NCBI RefSeq assembly: GCF_015864665.1
Contig: NZ_JADYWU010000001.1
Location: forward strand, 1,488,001-1,552,000
DNA: 64,000 bases
Direction of reading: 5' to 3'
DNA from: Salinibacterium sp. SWN167
GTDB taxonomy: Bacteria > Actinomycetota > Actinomycetes > Actinomycetales > Microbacteriaceae
Part shown: positions 18,390 to 27,308 of the stretch, one piece after another
How positions within the stretch are numbered: position 1 is the stretch's first letter
Layout of the letters: every line of letters starts with the position of its first letter
Translations under genes and position numbers: made by a program
Notes under the pieces: generated by a model
Seen by the model: the letters and a program-made list of their open reading frames with translations, nothing else
Told to the model about the DNA's origin: nothing
The model's database searches: none

Positions 18390-20182
18390 CCACTTTTCAC
18401 GATCCGCCGCCGCAGTCGCGACGCGCGGCGCGTCAGAGTGAGCGCACACACTCGTCCGACGAGCAGCCCACAGTAGAAGGATTCACCACCTTCCCGTCGC
18501 AAAGCGACGACACGCACACTTCTGACGTTAACCAAGCACCTCGCAGTGCGCCCGCCACGCCTCCGGCAACCCCGGCTCAGGCTCCTGTCGCGCCGCCTGC
18601 CGCTTCGCAGCCCACCGCTGCCGCTGCCTATCTCACTGCGCCGCCACCCAACGTCAATGGTCAGAGCAATTCTGCTGTTGCGCCGCCGGCACCCGTCGTT
18701 CCTGCTGCTTCCGCCGTTCCTGCTGCTTCCGCCGTTCCGGCATCGGATGCGGGTACTGACGTGAGCCAGTTGACGCGCCGTGAGCTGCGCGAACTGCGTG
18801 CTCGCGAAGAAGCAGCCAGTCAAACAACTGCTGCTCCGGCAGCGCCCGCTCCGGCCGCTCCCGTTCAGGCCGCACCTGCTCAGCCAGCGCCTGCTCAGCC
18901 AGCGCCTGCTCAGCCAGCGCCTGCTCAGGTCGCTCCGGCGGCGGCCGCGCCAGTTGCTCCTGCTCAGCCTGCAGCATCCACTGCGCCTGCACCTGCACAG
19001 GCACCGGCTTCAACGCCTGCCGCTCGTCCGAGCTTGGCTGACCTTGCTGCGGCGGCATCCGCTGCGGCTCAGGTGAAGCCTGCGAGAACGGCCGAAGAAC
19101 TGTCGTTCACGCCAGCAGCCCAGGCCTACATCGAGCCGCCAGCTCTAGTCGACCCTCTGGCTGTCGTTCCCGAAGCTGCGGCTACTGCGGCCGCTCCCAC
19201 GGATGCCCTCAGCGCTTTTGAATCATTACTGGCTAACCCCGACGGTTCTGTCACGGGTGCGCCCGCTCCGGCAGCTCCGCGGTCACCGCTCGCAGATCTT
19301 CCTGCACCTAACGTTGCTGCCGTGCCGAGCGCGCGCACTACGGCTGACCCTGTCACCAAGGTGATTCCAGCGGCCAAGCCCGAACAAGGTGCGAAGTCTG
19401 ATATGGCTGCCGCGCCTACAAAGCCTGAACAGTCGACGCGCCCCACCGTTGAAGGCCTTCTCGGGTTCGACCCGGCGCCAGCGGCTACGAAGCCGCAAGC
19501 GTCGTCGACGCCCACCGCTCCGGCTCAGACCACATTGAGTAATGCGCGAGCAGAGTTTGATGAGCTCGCGCGTAAACGCCTTGATGGCGAAGTCGCTGCC
19601 GCTCCCGCCGTGAAGCCTGCGAATGCACCCGTTGCTCCGGCTCCCGCTGCACAGGCTCCCGCTGCACCGAGTGCGTCACCGGCTCCCGCTGCGGCACCAG
19701 TTATTGCGGCATCCGGTATCTCGATCGGGCACTGGTCTAGCCAGACAAAGTCTGACGAAGAGGCGAACAACGCGATCGTCACGCGCACCATTGGCAGCGG
19801 AAGCAGCGCAACGAACGCTCTTGTCTTGCCAGCGATTCCGTTTGCTACCGACATCCGTGGTCCGCTGACCTCGAGTGGCGAAGCGATGCTTACCGGTTCA
19901 ATCGACCTCCCGAGCACTCTCTCGGCAAGCGGAGTTTCTGACCGCTTCGACAAGGGCGACATTGACTCTCTCCTGGATCTCAACGACAGCGACATGGTGT
20001 CGACTGATTCGGCGCCCGTGCGCGCGGTTAAGGCCGTCAGCACCTTCTCCAACCAGTCCGTTACGCAGACGCAGAAACCCAAGGGCACGCGTGCTTTGAC
20101 GGTACTGCTCATCTCAGCAGCGTCGATGGCTGTTGTCGTGGCTGGGTTGCTCGTGGCAGCCTTCGCCTTCAACATGTTGTAG
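18386..20182 (+). CDS. Ala/Pro-rich protein with C-terminal membrane anchor
   Basis: A 598-residue protein of unknown function. The first 70 residues are polar ([15 protein letters not shown]). A low-complexity Ala/Pro/Gln region covers about residues 50-350, with local repeats, then a more ordered section with [10 protein letters not shown] near residue 450, and finally one hydrophobic segment of about 25 residues at the very C-terminus. It is likely tail-anchored with most of the chain in the cytoplasm. ATG overlaps the nadD stop. In many actinobacteria a LytR-CpsA-Psr gene occupies a position near here; this protein shows no LCP motif. Confidence 0.75.
   Translation: MTTFHDPPPQSRRAARQSERTHSSDEQPTVEGFTTFPSQSDDTHTSDVNQAPRSAPATPPATPAQAPVAPPAASQPTAAAAYLTAPPPNVNGQSNSAVAPPAPVVPAASAVPAASAVPASDAGTDVSQLTRRELRELRAREEAASQTTAAPAAPAPAAPVQAAPAQPAPAQPAPAQPAPAQVAPAAAAPVAPAQPAASTAPAPAQAPASTPAARPSLADLAAAASAAAQVKPARTAEELSFTPAAQAYIEPPALVDPLAVVPEAAATAAAPTDALSAFESLLANPDGSVTGAPAPAAPRSPLADLPAPNVAAVPSARTTADPVTKVIPAAKPEQGAKSDMAAAPTKPEQSTRPTVEGLLGFDPAPAATKPQASSTPTAPAQTTLSNARAEFDELARKRLDGEVAAAPAVKPANAPVAPAPAAQAPAAPSASPAPAAAPVIAASGISIGHWSSQTKSDEEANNAIVTRTIGSGSSATNALVLPAIPFATDIRGPLTSSGEAMLTGSIDLPSTLSASGVSDRFDKGDIDSLLDLNDSDMVSTDSAPVRAVKAVSTFSNQSVTQTQKPKGTRALTVLLISAASMAVVVAGLLVAAFAFNML
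18698..18733 (+). repeat. Two 18-bp tandem units in the Ala/Pro-rich gene
   Basis: GTTCCTGCTGCTTCCGCC occurs twice in a row and encodes VPAASA twice. In-frame, so the protein length can vary in six-residue steps. Confidence 0.85.
18875..18928 (+). repeat. Three 15-bp tandem units plus partial unit
   Basis: CCTGCTCAGCCAGCG is repeated three times perfectly (18875-18919) and followed by nine bases of a fourth. It encodes PAQPA units within the Ala/Pro-rich protein and looks like a slippage-prone microsatellite. Confidence 0.85.
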
Positions 20183-20224
20183 GTTTAACTCTTTGCCTTC
20201 AGCTTTTTTCCGATTAAGGATCCT

Positions 20225-20617
20225 GTGACTGCTTCTCCTCGTGCCAACGAGCTACTTTCCATCGTCGCGAATGCCGCCGACGCCAAGCAGGCGACCGACA
20301 TGGTTGCTCTCGACGTCACCGGTCCCATGCCTTACGCCGATATCTTCTTCCTCGCGACCGGTCGCAACGAACGTAACGTGCAGTCGATCGCCTCCGAGAT
20401 CGAAGAGAAGATGATCGCCGCTGGCGCTAAGCCATTGCGTCGCGAAGGTCGTGCTGAGGGTCGCTGGATCCTGCTCGACTTCGGCCACGTCGTAGCGCAC
20501 ATCTTCCACGAAGAAGACCGCCTCTACTACTCGCTCGAGCGCCTCTGGAGCGACTGCCCCGTCATCCCGATCACCATCGCGCCTGTGGCAACAGACGTTG
20601 AGTCTGATTCGGAGTAA
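20225..20617 (+). CDS. rsfS: Ribosome silencing factor RsfS (Iojap)
   Basis: 130-residue RsfS, which binds L14 on the 50S subunit and blocks subunit joining in starvation. Conserved DIFFLATGRNERNVQSIA and the GRWILLDFGHVVAHIF segment are present. Starts with GTG after AAGGA. Usual nadD-rsfS neighbourhood, here separated by the Ala/Pro-rich gene. Confidence 0.95.
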   Translation: MTASPRANELLSIVANAADAKQATDMVALDVTGPMPYADIFFLATGRNERNVQSIASEIEEKMIAAGAKPLRREGRAEGRWILLDFGHVVAHIFHEEDRLYYSLERLWSDCPVIPITIAPVATDVESDSE

Positions 20618-20736
20618 CAAACTTCACACTTCGTAACCCAATTTGTGTGGGTTGCGCCGTGCTGGTTTGCTTGTTTTAGCCGGGCAGTTCGACCCCGGGG
20701 TGACCTTCACCAGTCACCTTCTCCCACTGGGGTTTC

Positions 20737-21726
20737 ATGATTACGCTTTCTTCCGTCACCAAGACCTTTGGTGATGCCGCGAATCCAGTTCGCGCCCTGG
20801 ACGACGTGACTCTCTCCGTCGCCAGTGGCGAGATCTTCGGGGTTATCGGCCAGAGTGGTGCGGGCAAGAGCACGCTCATCCGCACGGTTAATCTTCTTGA
20901 GCGTCCCGACTCGGGAACGGTTACCGTCGCTGACCGCGAACTCACCGCCCTGAGCGACCGCGAACTGCTTCAGGCCCGCCGCGAGATTGGCATGGTATTT
21001 CAGCAGTTCAACCTGCTCGATAGCCGTACCGTTCGCGGAAACGTTGAGCTCGCTCTTGAAATTGTGGGCGTAGAGCGTCGTCAGCGCACCGCACGCACGA
21101 ATGAGATCCTCGAACTTGTTGGCCTTGAGCACAAAGCTCAGCAGTACCCGGCTCAGCTCTCGGGCGGTCAAAAGCAGCGCGTCGGTATTGCCCGGGCGTT
21201 GGCATCCCGCCCCCGGGTGTTGCTCAGCGATGAAGCAACGAGCGCGCTCGATCCTGAAACAACTGAGTCGATTCTGCAGCTTTTGCGCAGCATTAACAAA
21301 GAGCTTGGGCTCACAATCCTGTTGATTACCCACGAGATGGATGTCGTCAAGAGCATCTGCGATTCGGCAGCGCTCATGAGTGGTGGCCGCATTCTCGAGC
21401 AGGGCCGCTTGGTCGACTTGCTCTCACAGCCGGGCTCGCAGCTAGCTCGCGGACTGTTCCCGCTGGGGGAGTTGCCAGAAGGCAACTCCACCGTCATTGA
21501 CGTCACGTTCGTCGGGTTGTCTTCTGGCCGCCCTGTGGTGTCTCAGCTGGCCCGCACTCACCAGATCGACGTGGGTCTTGTTGGGGCCGCCATCGAGACG
21601 ATTGGCGGCGCGCAATCCGGTCGCACACGACTCGAATTGCCGGGAACTGCTGACGCTAACGCGGCAGCGATCAACGACTTGCGGGCTCAAGGGCTCGTTG
21701 TTGAGATTGTGAGGAGCGGACGATGA
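20737..21726 (+). CDS. metN: Methionine ABC transporter, ATP-binding protein
   Basis: ATPase of a D/L-methionine importer. 329 residues: Walker A GQSGAGKST (38-46), signature LSGGQ (141-145), Walker B VLLSDEATSALD, and a C-terminal NIL-type regulatory domain (about 250-329) that senses methionine in known MetN proteins. Its stop overlaps metI (ATGA). No recognisable SAM riboswitch was seen in the 119-base gap upstream. Confidence 0.93.
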   Translation: MITLSSVTKTFGDAANPVRALDDVTLSVASGEIFGVIGQSGAGKSTLIRTVNLLERPDSGTVTVADRELTALSDRELLQARREIGMVFQQFNLLDSRTVRGNVELALEIVGVERRQRTARTNEILELVGLEHKAQQYPAQLSGGQKQRVGIARALASRPRVLLSDEATSALDPETTESILQLLRSINKELGLTILLITHEMDVVKSICDSAALMSGGRILEQGRLVDLLSQPGSQLARGLFPLGELPEGNSTVIDVTFVGLSSGRPVVSQLARTHQIDVGLVGAAIETIGGAQSGRTRLELPGTADANAAAINDLRAQGLVVEIVRSGR

Positions 21727-22424
21727 TTGATTCCACTGCTCCCGGCTTCTGGTCGCAGCTGTTCGAAACGCTCCTGAAAGCAACGGGGGAGACCCTCTAC
21801 CAAGTGGGCGTCACGATGATCATCACGCTCGTGATCGGGTTGGCGCTAGGAACGCTGCTCGTGGTCACCGACCGCGGTGGCATCCTTGAACGCCCGTTCG
21901 GAAGCATCGTGGCCGGCCGCATCATCAATGCGGTTACGCAAACCGTGGTGAACCTTGGTCGCTCGATTCCGTTCATCATCTTGATGATTGCGCTTATCCC
22001 GTTCACCCGGCTGCTGCTTGGCTCGGCGTTTGGTGTCACGGCCGCGATTGTTCCGCTGACCGTGGCGGCGATCCCGTTCTACGCCCGCATCGTCGAGATC
22101 TCGTTGCGCGAAGTAAACGAGGGTCTTGTTGAAGCCGGTCATTCGCTTGGTGCCACTCGCTGGCAACTCGTGTCGAAGGTCATCATTCCCGAGGCTGTTC
22201 CTGGCCTCATCCGTGGCTTTACGACGACAGTGGTGTCGATTGTGAACTACTCCGCCATTGTGGGCGCGATTGGTGGTGGAGGCCTGGGTGATGTTGCTAT
22301 TCGCTACGGTCACCAGCGCTACAGCGTCATCCACATCGTGGCGGTCGTCATCGTGTTGGTGGCGATTGTGCAGATCGTTCAAGTGGTCGGCGCGCGCCTG
22401 GCCAACCGAATGTCTCACCGCTGA
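21723..22424 (+). CDS. metI: Methionine ABC transporter, permease
   Basis: 233-residue permease with about five membrane helices and the EAA loop (EAGHSLGATRWQLVSKVIIPEA), typical of MetI. Overlaps metN by 4 bp and is followed by metQ after 72 bp. Confidence 0.93.
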   Translation: MIDSTAPGFWSQLFETLLKATGETLYQVGVTMIITLVIGLALGTLLVVTDRGGILERPFGSIVAGRIINAVTQTVVNLGRSIPFIILMIALIPFTRLLLGSAFGVTAAIVPLTVAAIPFYARIVEISLREVNEGLVEAGHSLGATRWQLVSKVIIPEAVPGLIRGFTTTVVSIVNYSAIVGAIGGGGLGDVAIRYGHQRYSVIHIVAVVIVLVAIVQIVQVVGARLANRMSHR

Positions 22425-22496
22425 CGCGGTCGGCGGCTTACCCCCACGTAGTTCTCTTTTATCCCATCTGTTTCGCCCTTCACCAAAGGATTCGTT

Positions 22497-23324
22497 ATGT
22501 CACGCTCTAAGTTCTTCTCGCTCTCGACTGTTGCCGCCGCTGGCGTGCTCGCTCTTACCTTGGCTGGATGCTCGGCTCCCGCTGAGGAAGCTGCACCGAC
22601 TGATGGCACGCTCGGCTCGTTGACTGTCGGTGCCACGGCAACGCCTGCGGGCGAAATCGTTCAGTTCGTTATCGACAGCGGACAGGCTGAGGCTGCTGGC
22701 CTCGAACTCGACATCGTTGAGTTCACCGACTACACCACGCCGAACCCCGCACTGAGCGAGGGCAGCCTCGACGTCAACCTGTTCCAGCACGCACCGTTCC
22801 TCGACCTCTACAACGAGAACACGGGTGACAACCTCGCTGTTGTCGGCCAGGTTTACCTCCCGCCGCTGGCGCTGTACTCGAAGACCGTTGACGAGCTCGC
22901 TGACCTGCCTAATGGCGCCAAGATCGCGCTACCTAACGACGCGAGCAACGAGGGCCGTGCACTTCTGCTGCTGGCGGATGCCGGACTCATCGAAACCACG
23001 GACGCCCCGTCGACTGTGTCGGACATCACCGCCAACCCCAACGACTACAACTTCATCGAGATTGACGCAGCAAGCCTGCCGTCCGCTCTCGATGACCAGG
23101 ATGCGGCGATCGTGAACTTCAACTACGCCGGTGCTGCTGGCCTCTCGGGTGACCTGCAGTTGGTTACCGAGGGCACCTCGAGCTCGTACTACAACATCCT
23201 CGCCACGCGCGATGAGCTGAAGAGCGACCCTCGCGTGCTCAAGCTCTACGAGCTGTTGACCTCGGACGAGACGAAGGCTTACATCAACGACTTCTACAAC
23301 GGACTCGTTATCCCCGTTTCCTAG
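22497..23324 (+). CDS. metQ: Methionine-binding lipoprotein
   Basis: 275-residue NlpA/MetQ-family substrate-binding protein. The signal peptide ends in a lipobox LAGC with Cys25 as lipid attachment site. The mature part shows VGATATPAGEI and LNVNLFQH-like (VNLFQHAPFL) segments typical of MetQ. AAAGGA ribosome site upstream. Completes metNIQ and is followed by a hairpin at 23370-23403. Confidence 0.94.
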   Translation: MSRSKFFSLSTVAAAGVLALTLAGCSAPAEEAAPTDGTLGSLTVGATATPAGEIVQFVIDSGQAEAAGLELDIVEFTDYTTPNPALSEGSLDVNLFQHAPFLDLYNENTGDNLAVVGQVYLPPLALYSKTVDELADLPNGAKIALPNDASNEGRALLLLADAGLIETTDAPSTVSDITANPNDYNFIEIDAASLPSALDDQDAAIVNFNYAGAAGLSGDLQLVTEGTSSSYYNILATRDELKSDPRVLKLYELLTSDETKAYINDFYNGLVIPVS

Positions 23325-23369
23325 TCGCGAAGCTGTCGCGCTCCGCGTGAACTGCACGTCGCTGTGAAA

Positions 23370-23403
23370 GGGCGGTCGTCATCCATTGGGATGTCGGCCG
23401 CCC
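23370..23403 (+). terminator. Terminator of metNIQ
   Basis: Arms 23370-23384 and 23389-23403 form 14 pairs with one mismatch around a four-base loop, followed by a pyrimidine-rich CTTACTCTTTCCCC stretch. Confidence 0.75.
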
Positions 23404-23522
23404 CTTACTCTTTCCCCATAATTTTCGGAGACAATTGGCTGGGAATCGCTCAGATGGTTCTGGATGCGCCAAGCGTGTAGTAATCTTGACAAGTTGCGTT
23501 TTCGAAAGGAAACAAAACAGAT

Positions 23523-23599
23523 GGGTCCATGGCGCAGCCCGGTAGCGCACCTGCATGGCATGCAGGGGGTCAGGGGTTCGAATCCCCTTGGATCCACCA
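23523..23599 (+). tRNA. tRNA-Ala (anticodon GGC), CCA encoded
   Basis: Cloverleaf read by hand: acceptor arms GGGTCCA / TGGATCC with the G3-U70 wobble that identifies alanine tRNAs, anticodon stem CCTGC/GCAGG with loop ATGGCAT and anticodon GGC, T arm AGGGG-TTCGAAT-CCCCT, and 3' ACCA encoded. 77 bases with CCA. A terminator follows at once. Confidence 0.95.
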
Positions 23600-23602
23600 T
23601 CT

Positions 23603-23631
23603 AGCCCCGCAATCGTGAAGATTGCGGGGCT
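23603..23631 (+). terminator. Terminator of tRNA-Ala
   Basis: Perfect 12-bp stem (23603-23614 with 23620-23631), five-base loop, followed by a run of T. Starts four bases after the tRNA CCA end. Confidence 0.9.
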
Positions 23632-23820
23632 TTTTCGTGTCCGTTCCTCGGAGCGTTTATTTCCTCCGGCCGGGGTCGCCGTGCACCAACGCCGTGCGGC
23701 AACCCCCGCGGGCGCGGAGCAGCCATTAGCCTGAGCGAGAACGATCTGGAGTGCGCCGCGCGAAGTAACTGCAGCCGGCGTGCATCCATCTCCCAGTAGA
23801 GCTGAATGGAAGACGCGCCG

Positions 23821-25218
23821 ATGCACGAAGTTACCTGCCCTCACTGTGGCAAAGCGTTCACGATCGATGAGGCGGGCTATGCCGACATCGTGAAGCAGAT
23901 TCGTGACCGTGAGTTCGAGAGTGAGCTTCACGAGCGGCTTGAGTCGGCCGAGGCCACCAAGAAGGCCGAGATAGCGCTTGCCGAGGCGAAGATCGCGCGG
24001 GAGCTGCAGGCCGAAGCATCGAAGAAGGATGCCGCCATTCAGGAGCTGAAGGCGCAGCTGGAGTCCGGTGCTGTTGCCCAGAAGCTGGCAGTGTCGGAGG
24101 CTCTGAGTGCTGTGCAAACCGAGCGTGATGCCCTGGCTAACGAACTCGAGAAAGCCAAGCGTGAGAGGGAGTCTGCCGCCGAGCTGGCTGAAGCGAAGCG
24201 TGTGAGCGAGTTGCAAGCAGCCACCGCAGAGAAAGAAGCCGAGATCCAAGCGCTGAAGTCGAAGTTGCAGGCCGCAGGCTCAGAGCAGCAGCTGGCGCTC
24301 TCCGCAGCGGTGGGGGCCGTGGAGAAGGAGCGCGATGGTCTCAAGGGCACTCTTGAGCGCGTAGAGCTGGAGAAGAAGCTCGCCGAGACCTCGATGAAAG
24401 ACAAGTACGAGACGCAGCTCAAAGATCGCGATGACGCGATTGAGCGACTACGTGACATGAAGGCGCGGCTCTCGACGAAGATGATCGGCGAGACGCTCGA
24501 AATTCATTGCGAAACCACGTTCAATCAGATTCGCGCCACCGCGTTTCCGCGCGCTTACTTCGAGAAAGACAACGACGCTCGCAGCGGCAGCAAGGGCGAC
24601 TACATCTTCAAAGAAGCGGATGAGTCGGGCACCGAGATCGTCTCGATCATGTTCGAAATGAAGAACGAAGCTGACACGACAGCCACCAAGAAGCGCAACG
24701 AAGACTTCTTGAAAGAGCTCGACAAAGACCGGAACGAAAAGGGCTGCGAATACGCGGTGTTGGTATCGTTGCTCGAACCAGACAGCGAGCTGTACAACTC
24801 CGGGATCGTGGATGTCTCCCACCGGTATCCGAAAATGTACGTCGTGCGCCCCCAGTTCTTCATCCCCATCATTACGGTGCTCCGCAACGCGGCGCTCAAC
24901 TCGCTCACCTACAAGAACGAGCTCGCGCTCGTGAAGGCGCAGAGCATCGATGTGACGAACTTTGAAGAGGAACTCGACTCGTTCAAGTCAGGTTTCGCGC
25001 GCAACTTTGACTTGGCGTCTCGCAAATTCCAGACGGCGATCGACGAGATCGACAAGTCGATCGACCACCTGCAGAAAACCAAGGATGCGCTGCTCGGCAC
25101 CAACCGCAACCTGCGCCTCGCCAACGACAAGGCTCAAGACGTGACGATCAAGAAGCTGACGCGCGGTAACCCGACGATGGCCGAGAAGTTTTCCGACCTG
25201 AACAAGAGCGACGACTAA
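23821..25218 (+). CDS. DUF2130 coiled-coil protein
   Basis: About 465 residues. The N-terminus has a CPHCGKAF zinc-knuckle-like pair of cysteines, then a long coiled coil rich in Ala, Glu and Lys (roughly 30-215), then the conserved DUF2130 domain starting near [19 protein letters not shown] with [12 protein letters not shown] and [10 protein letters not shown] segments reminiscent of a restriction-endonuclease-like core. Function is unknown. I prefer ATG 23821 (GGAAG eight bases upstream) over the in-frame ATG at 23806. Confidence 0.85.
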   Translation: MHEVTCPHCGKAFTIDEAGYADIVKQIRDREFESELHERLESAEATKKAEIALAEAKIARELQAEASKKDAAIQELKAQLESGAVAQKLAVSEALSAVQTERDALANELEKAKRERESAAELAEAKRVSELQAATAEKEAEIQALKSKLQAAGSEQQLALSAAVGAVEKERDGLKGTLERVELEKKLAETSMKDKYETQLKDRDDAIERLRDMKARLSTKMIGETLEIHCETTFNQIRATAFPRAYFEKDNDARSGSKGDYIFKEADESGTEIVSIMFEMKNEADTTATKKRNEDFLKELDKDRNEKGCEYAVLVSLLEPDSELYNSGIVDVSHRYPKMYVVRPQFFIPIITVLRNAALNSLTYKNELALVKAQSIDVTNFEEELDSFKSGFARNFDLASRKFQTAIDEIDKSIDHLQKTKDALLGTNRNLRLANDKAQDVTIKKLTRGNPTMAEKFSDLNKSDD

Positions 25219-25279
25219 CGTTCGAGCGGCCTCACGGTGTCGCCCCTGCTCTTCGATCCGTGGCTGAGCTGCCGGGCCG

Positions 25280-26479
25280 CTAGCGCGTAGCGATCGGCGT
25301 CGTCGGCGGCGCCGACGCGGGCTTGCGCACGCGCGCCTTGAACCACGCGGTGTCGGGCACACGAGCCAGCAGCGGGCCGGCGATGATCGTCATGAGCACG
25401 TAGGCGGTTGCCAGTGGCGCGAGCATCGGCTCGATGCCGGCACCGACGGCGAGGCCAGCAATGACGATGGAGAACTCGCCTCGGGGCGTGAGGGCCAAGC
25501 CCGTGCGCCAACGACCAGGGGCCGCGATACCAGCGTGTTTTGCGGCGCGGTATCCGGAGTACGTTTTGGTGCCGATGGTGAGCACAGCGAGGGCGAAGGC
25601 GGGCAGCAGCACCGGAATGATGTCGGCGGGCGAGGTCGAGATGCCGAAGAAGACGAAGAAGACGGCAGCGAAGAGGTCGCGCAGGGGAGTGATGAGTTGG
25701 GCCGACTGATGCGCTACGGGCCCCGAAATGGCGATGCCGACGAGGAACGCTCCTACGGCCGCTGAGACATTCACAGCCTCTGCAAGGCCCGCGACGAGCA
25801 TCGTGAGCCCGACTACTCCGAGCAGCAAGGCTTCAGCGTTCTTCTGGGGGAGCAGGCGCGACAAGACACGACCATGGCGCAGCGCCACGTAGAGAATGGT
25901 GACGACAACCGCAACAGCAATCGCGACGGTAATAGAACCCTGCAGCAGCCCGGCACCGATCACGAGGGCTGACAGCACCGGCAGATAGAACGCCATGGCG
26001 AGGTCTTCCATCACCAGGATCGACAAAATCACTGGCGTCTCGCGGTTACCGAGTCGCCCGAGGTCGCGAATGACCTTGGCGATAACGCCGGATGACGACA
26101 CCCACGTCACTCCAGCGAGAGCCACCACTGCGGCGGGTTCCCACCCGAGCAGAATGGCAAACAGTGCGCCGGGAAGCGCATTGAACACGCCATCCAGAAT
26201 CCCTGACATCCGTGAAGTCTTGAGGTTCGCCATGAGCTCGTCAGCGGAGTACTCGAGCCCCAGCATAGCGAGCAGCAAGATCACGCCGATTTGCGAACCG
26301 ACCTCGAAGAATTCTTCGCTGGCCTGAAGGGGCAGAAGCCCACCCTCGCCGACAGCGAGACCGGCGAGCAAGTAAAGAGGGATCGCTGAGAACCCGAAGC
26401 GTGCGGCAACTCTGCCGAGCACACTGAGCACGAGCAGGAGAGCGCCAACCTCAATGAGTAGCTGCGTCGTCTCATGCAT
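25280..26479 (-). CDS. Cation:proton antiporter, CPA2 family (KhtU-like)
   Basis: A 399-residue membrane protein with about 12 hydrophobic helices; it should exchange K+ or Na+ for H+. It opens with a long first helix, contains LLLAMLGLEYS and GVTWVSSSGVIAKVIRDLG motifs of the CPA2 family, and LTPRGEFSIVIAGLA near the C-terminus. It starts 9 bases after the regulatory-subunit gene on the same strand; this pairing is the KhtT-KhtU arrangement known from Bacillus. Confidence 0.9.
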   Translation of the reverse strand: MHETTQLLIEVGALLLVLSVLGRVAARFGFSAIPLYLLAGLAVGEGGLLPLQASEEFFEVGSQIGVILLLAMLGLEYSADELMANLKTSRMSGILDGVFNALPGALFAILLGWEPAAVVALAGVTWVSSSGVIAKVIRDLGRLGNRETPVILSILVMEDLAMAFYLPVLSALVIGAGLLQGSITVAIAVAVVVTILYVALRHGRVLSRLLPQKNAEALLLGVVGLTMLVAGLAEAVNVSAAVGAFLVGIAISGPVAHQSAQLITPLRDLFAAVFFVFFGISTSPADIIPVLLPAFALAVLTIGTKTYSGYRAAKHAGIAAPGRWRTGLALTPRGEFSIVIAGLAVGAGIEPMLAPLATAYVLMTIIAGPLLARVPDTAWFKARVRKPASAPPTTPIATR

Positions 26480-26488
26480 ACGCGGCTC

Positions 26489-26983
26489 TTAGCTGGGGCC
26501 GTTATTGATGAGCTTGCCGAGCGCGTCAAGACCCTGGCGCGTGCCGACAGCAACAATGACGTCACCCGACTCGAAAACTACCTCGGGGCCGGGCGAGGCG
26601 ACGACGTCGTTGCCACGCACGATGGCAACGATAGAAGCACTCGTGCGGGTGCGGGCTTTCATGTCGCCCATGGGGTGACCGACAAAGCCGGATCCATTGG
26701 GCAGCGAGATCTCCTCGGTGAAGAGCCCTTCAGCTTTTTCTCCGAGCGCAGACAGGCGGCTGAGCGTAAGCGACGAGCCGAGAACTTCTGCGATGGCCGA
26801 GGCTTCATCATCGCTCAGCGAGATTGACGCCGCGTTGGAGTCGGGGTCATCCGCATTGAAGAAGGCGAGGTCGCGTTCACCCGAGCGCAGCGACACCACG
26901 CTGACGCGGCATCCTGAGTTCGTGATGACGTCGTTGCGTACGCCAAACCCGGGAAGGTCAATTCGTTCGATTCTTACGCCCAC
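26489..26983 (-). CDS. Antiporter regulatory subunit, TrkA-C domain (KhtT-like)
   Basis: A 164-residue soluble protein. The N-terminal half is a small domain beginning with the RIERIDLPGFG segment; the C-terminal half is a TrkA_C (RCK_C) fold with VAIVRGNDVVASPGPEVVFESGD. Such subunits gate the adjacent antiporter in response to nucleotides or pH. The GTG start at 26983 follows TAAGTT by six bases, so the mRNA is likely leaderless. Confidence 0.85.
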   Translation of the reverse strand: MGVRIERIDLPGFGVRNDVITNSGCRVSVVSLRSGERDLAFFNADDPDSNAASISLSDDEASAIAEVLGSSLTLSRLSALGEKAEGLFTEEISLPNGSGFVGHPMGDMKARTRTSASIVAIVRGNDVVASPGPEVVFESGDVIVAVGTRQGLDALGKLINNGPS

Positions 26984-26989
26984 GGTTCC

Positions 26990-26995
26990 AACTTA
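26990..26995 (-). promoter_or_regulatory. -10 box (TAAGTT) of leaderless khtT-like gene
   Basis: Minus-strand TAAGTT lies six bases before the GTG start; no ribosome site is seen. Confidence 0.5.
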
Positions 26996-27056
26996 CCCAT
27001 TCGATTGTGGCCAATAGTCCAGCGAGCAGCCTACGCCTGTTCGGGCGCATCCCCTA

Positions 27057-27308
27057 CTATTCGGGCGACCCGGCCCGCGGGCGTGGCGCTGGCGGTGGCG
27101 GCACTTCTTTGGCCGCGATAACTTTCGCGAGCTCGATGGTCTCTAATCCGCGCTTGGTGGCAACAACACAGTGCGTATCGTCGGCCAGGTGAAAGTAGCC
27201 GAGGGCGTCGGTGGCCCGTCCGTCCTCGATGAGATGGCGCACCACCACACGGGTTCCACTCGCGGTTGCCTTCAGAAACTCTGCCGGGGTAGCCATCGGG
27301 GTCACCAT
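27057..27308 (-). CDS. Small SH3-like domain protein
   Basis: 83 residues: GTRVVVRHLIEDGRATDALGYF, a short beta-rich core and IAAKEVPPPPAPRPR at the end. This pattern resembles the N-terminal SH3-like domain of actinobacterial GNAT acetyltransferases of the Rv0428c type, but here no acetyltransferase domain follows. The match is from memory, not a search. It overlaps the end of the SDR gene by 7 bp and is probably co-translated. Confidence 0.65.
   Translation of the reverse strand: MVTPMATPAEFLKATASGTRVVVRHLIEDGRATDALGYFHLADDTHCVVATKRGLETIELAKVIAAKEVPPPPAPRPRAGSPE

Noticed and set aside
18875-18928. CRISPR-like repeats
   Set aside because: Units are adjacent without spacers and in frame within a Pro/Ala-rich protein.
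20618-20736. SAM-type riboswitch upstream of metN
   Set aside because: I looked for the conserved SAM core motifs and did not find them; only a weak 6-bp hairpin (20635-20653) is visible.
23486-23491. TTGACA as -35 of the tRNA-Ala promoter
   Set aside because: No -10 lies at 16-18 bases downstream, and the tRNA begins too close. A TAATCT box just upstream (23481-23486) is a weak alternative.
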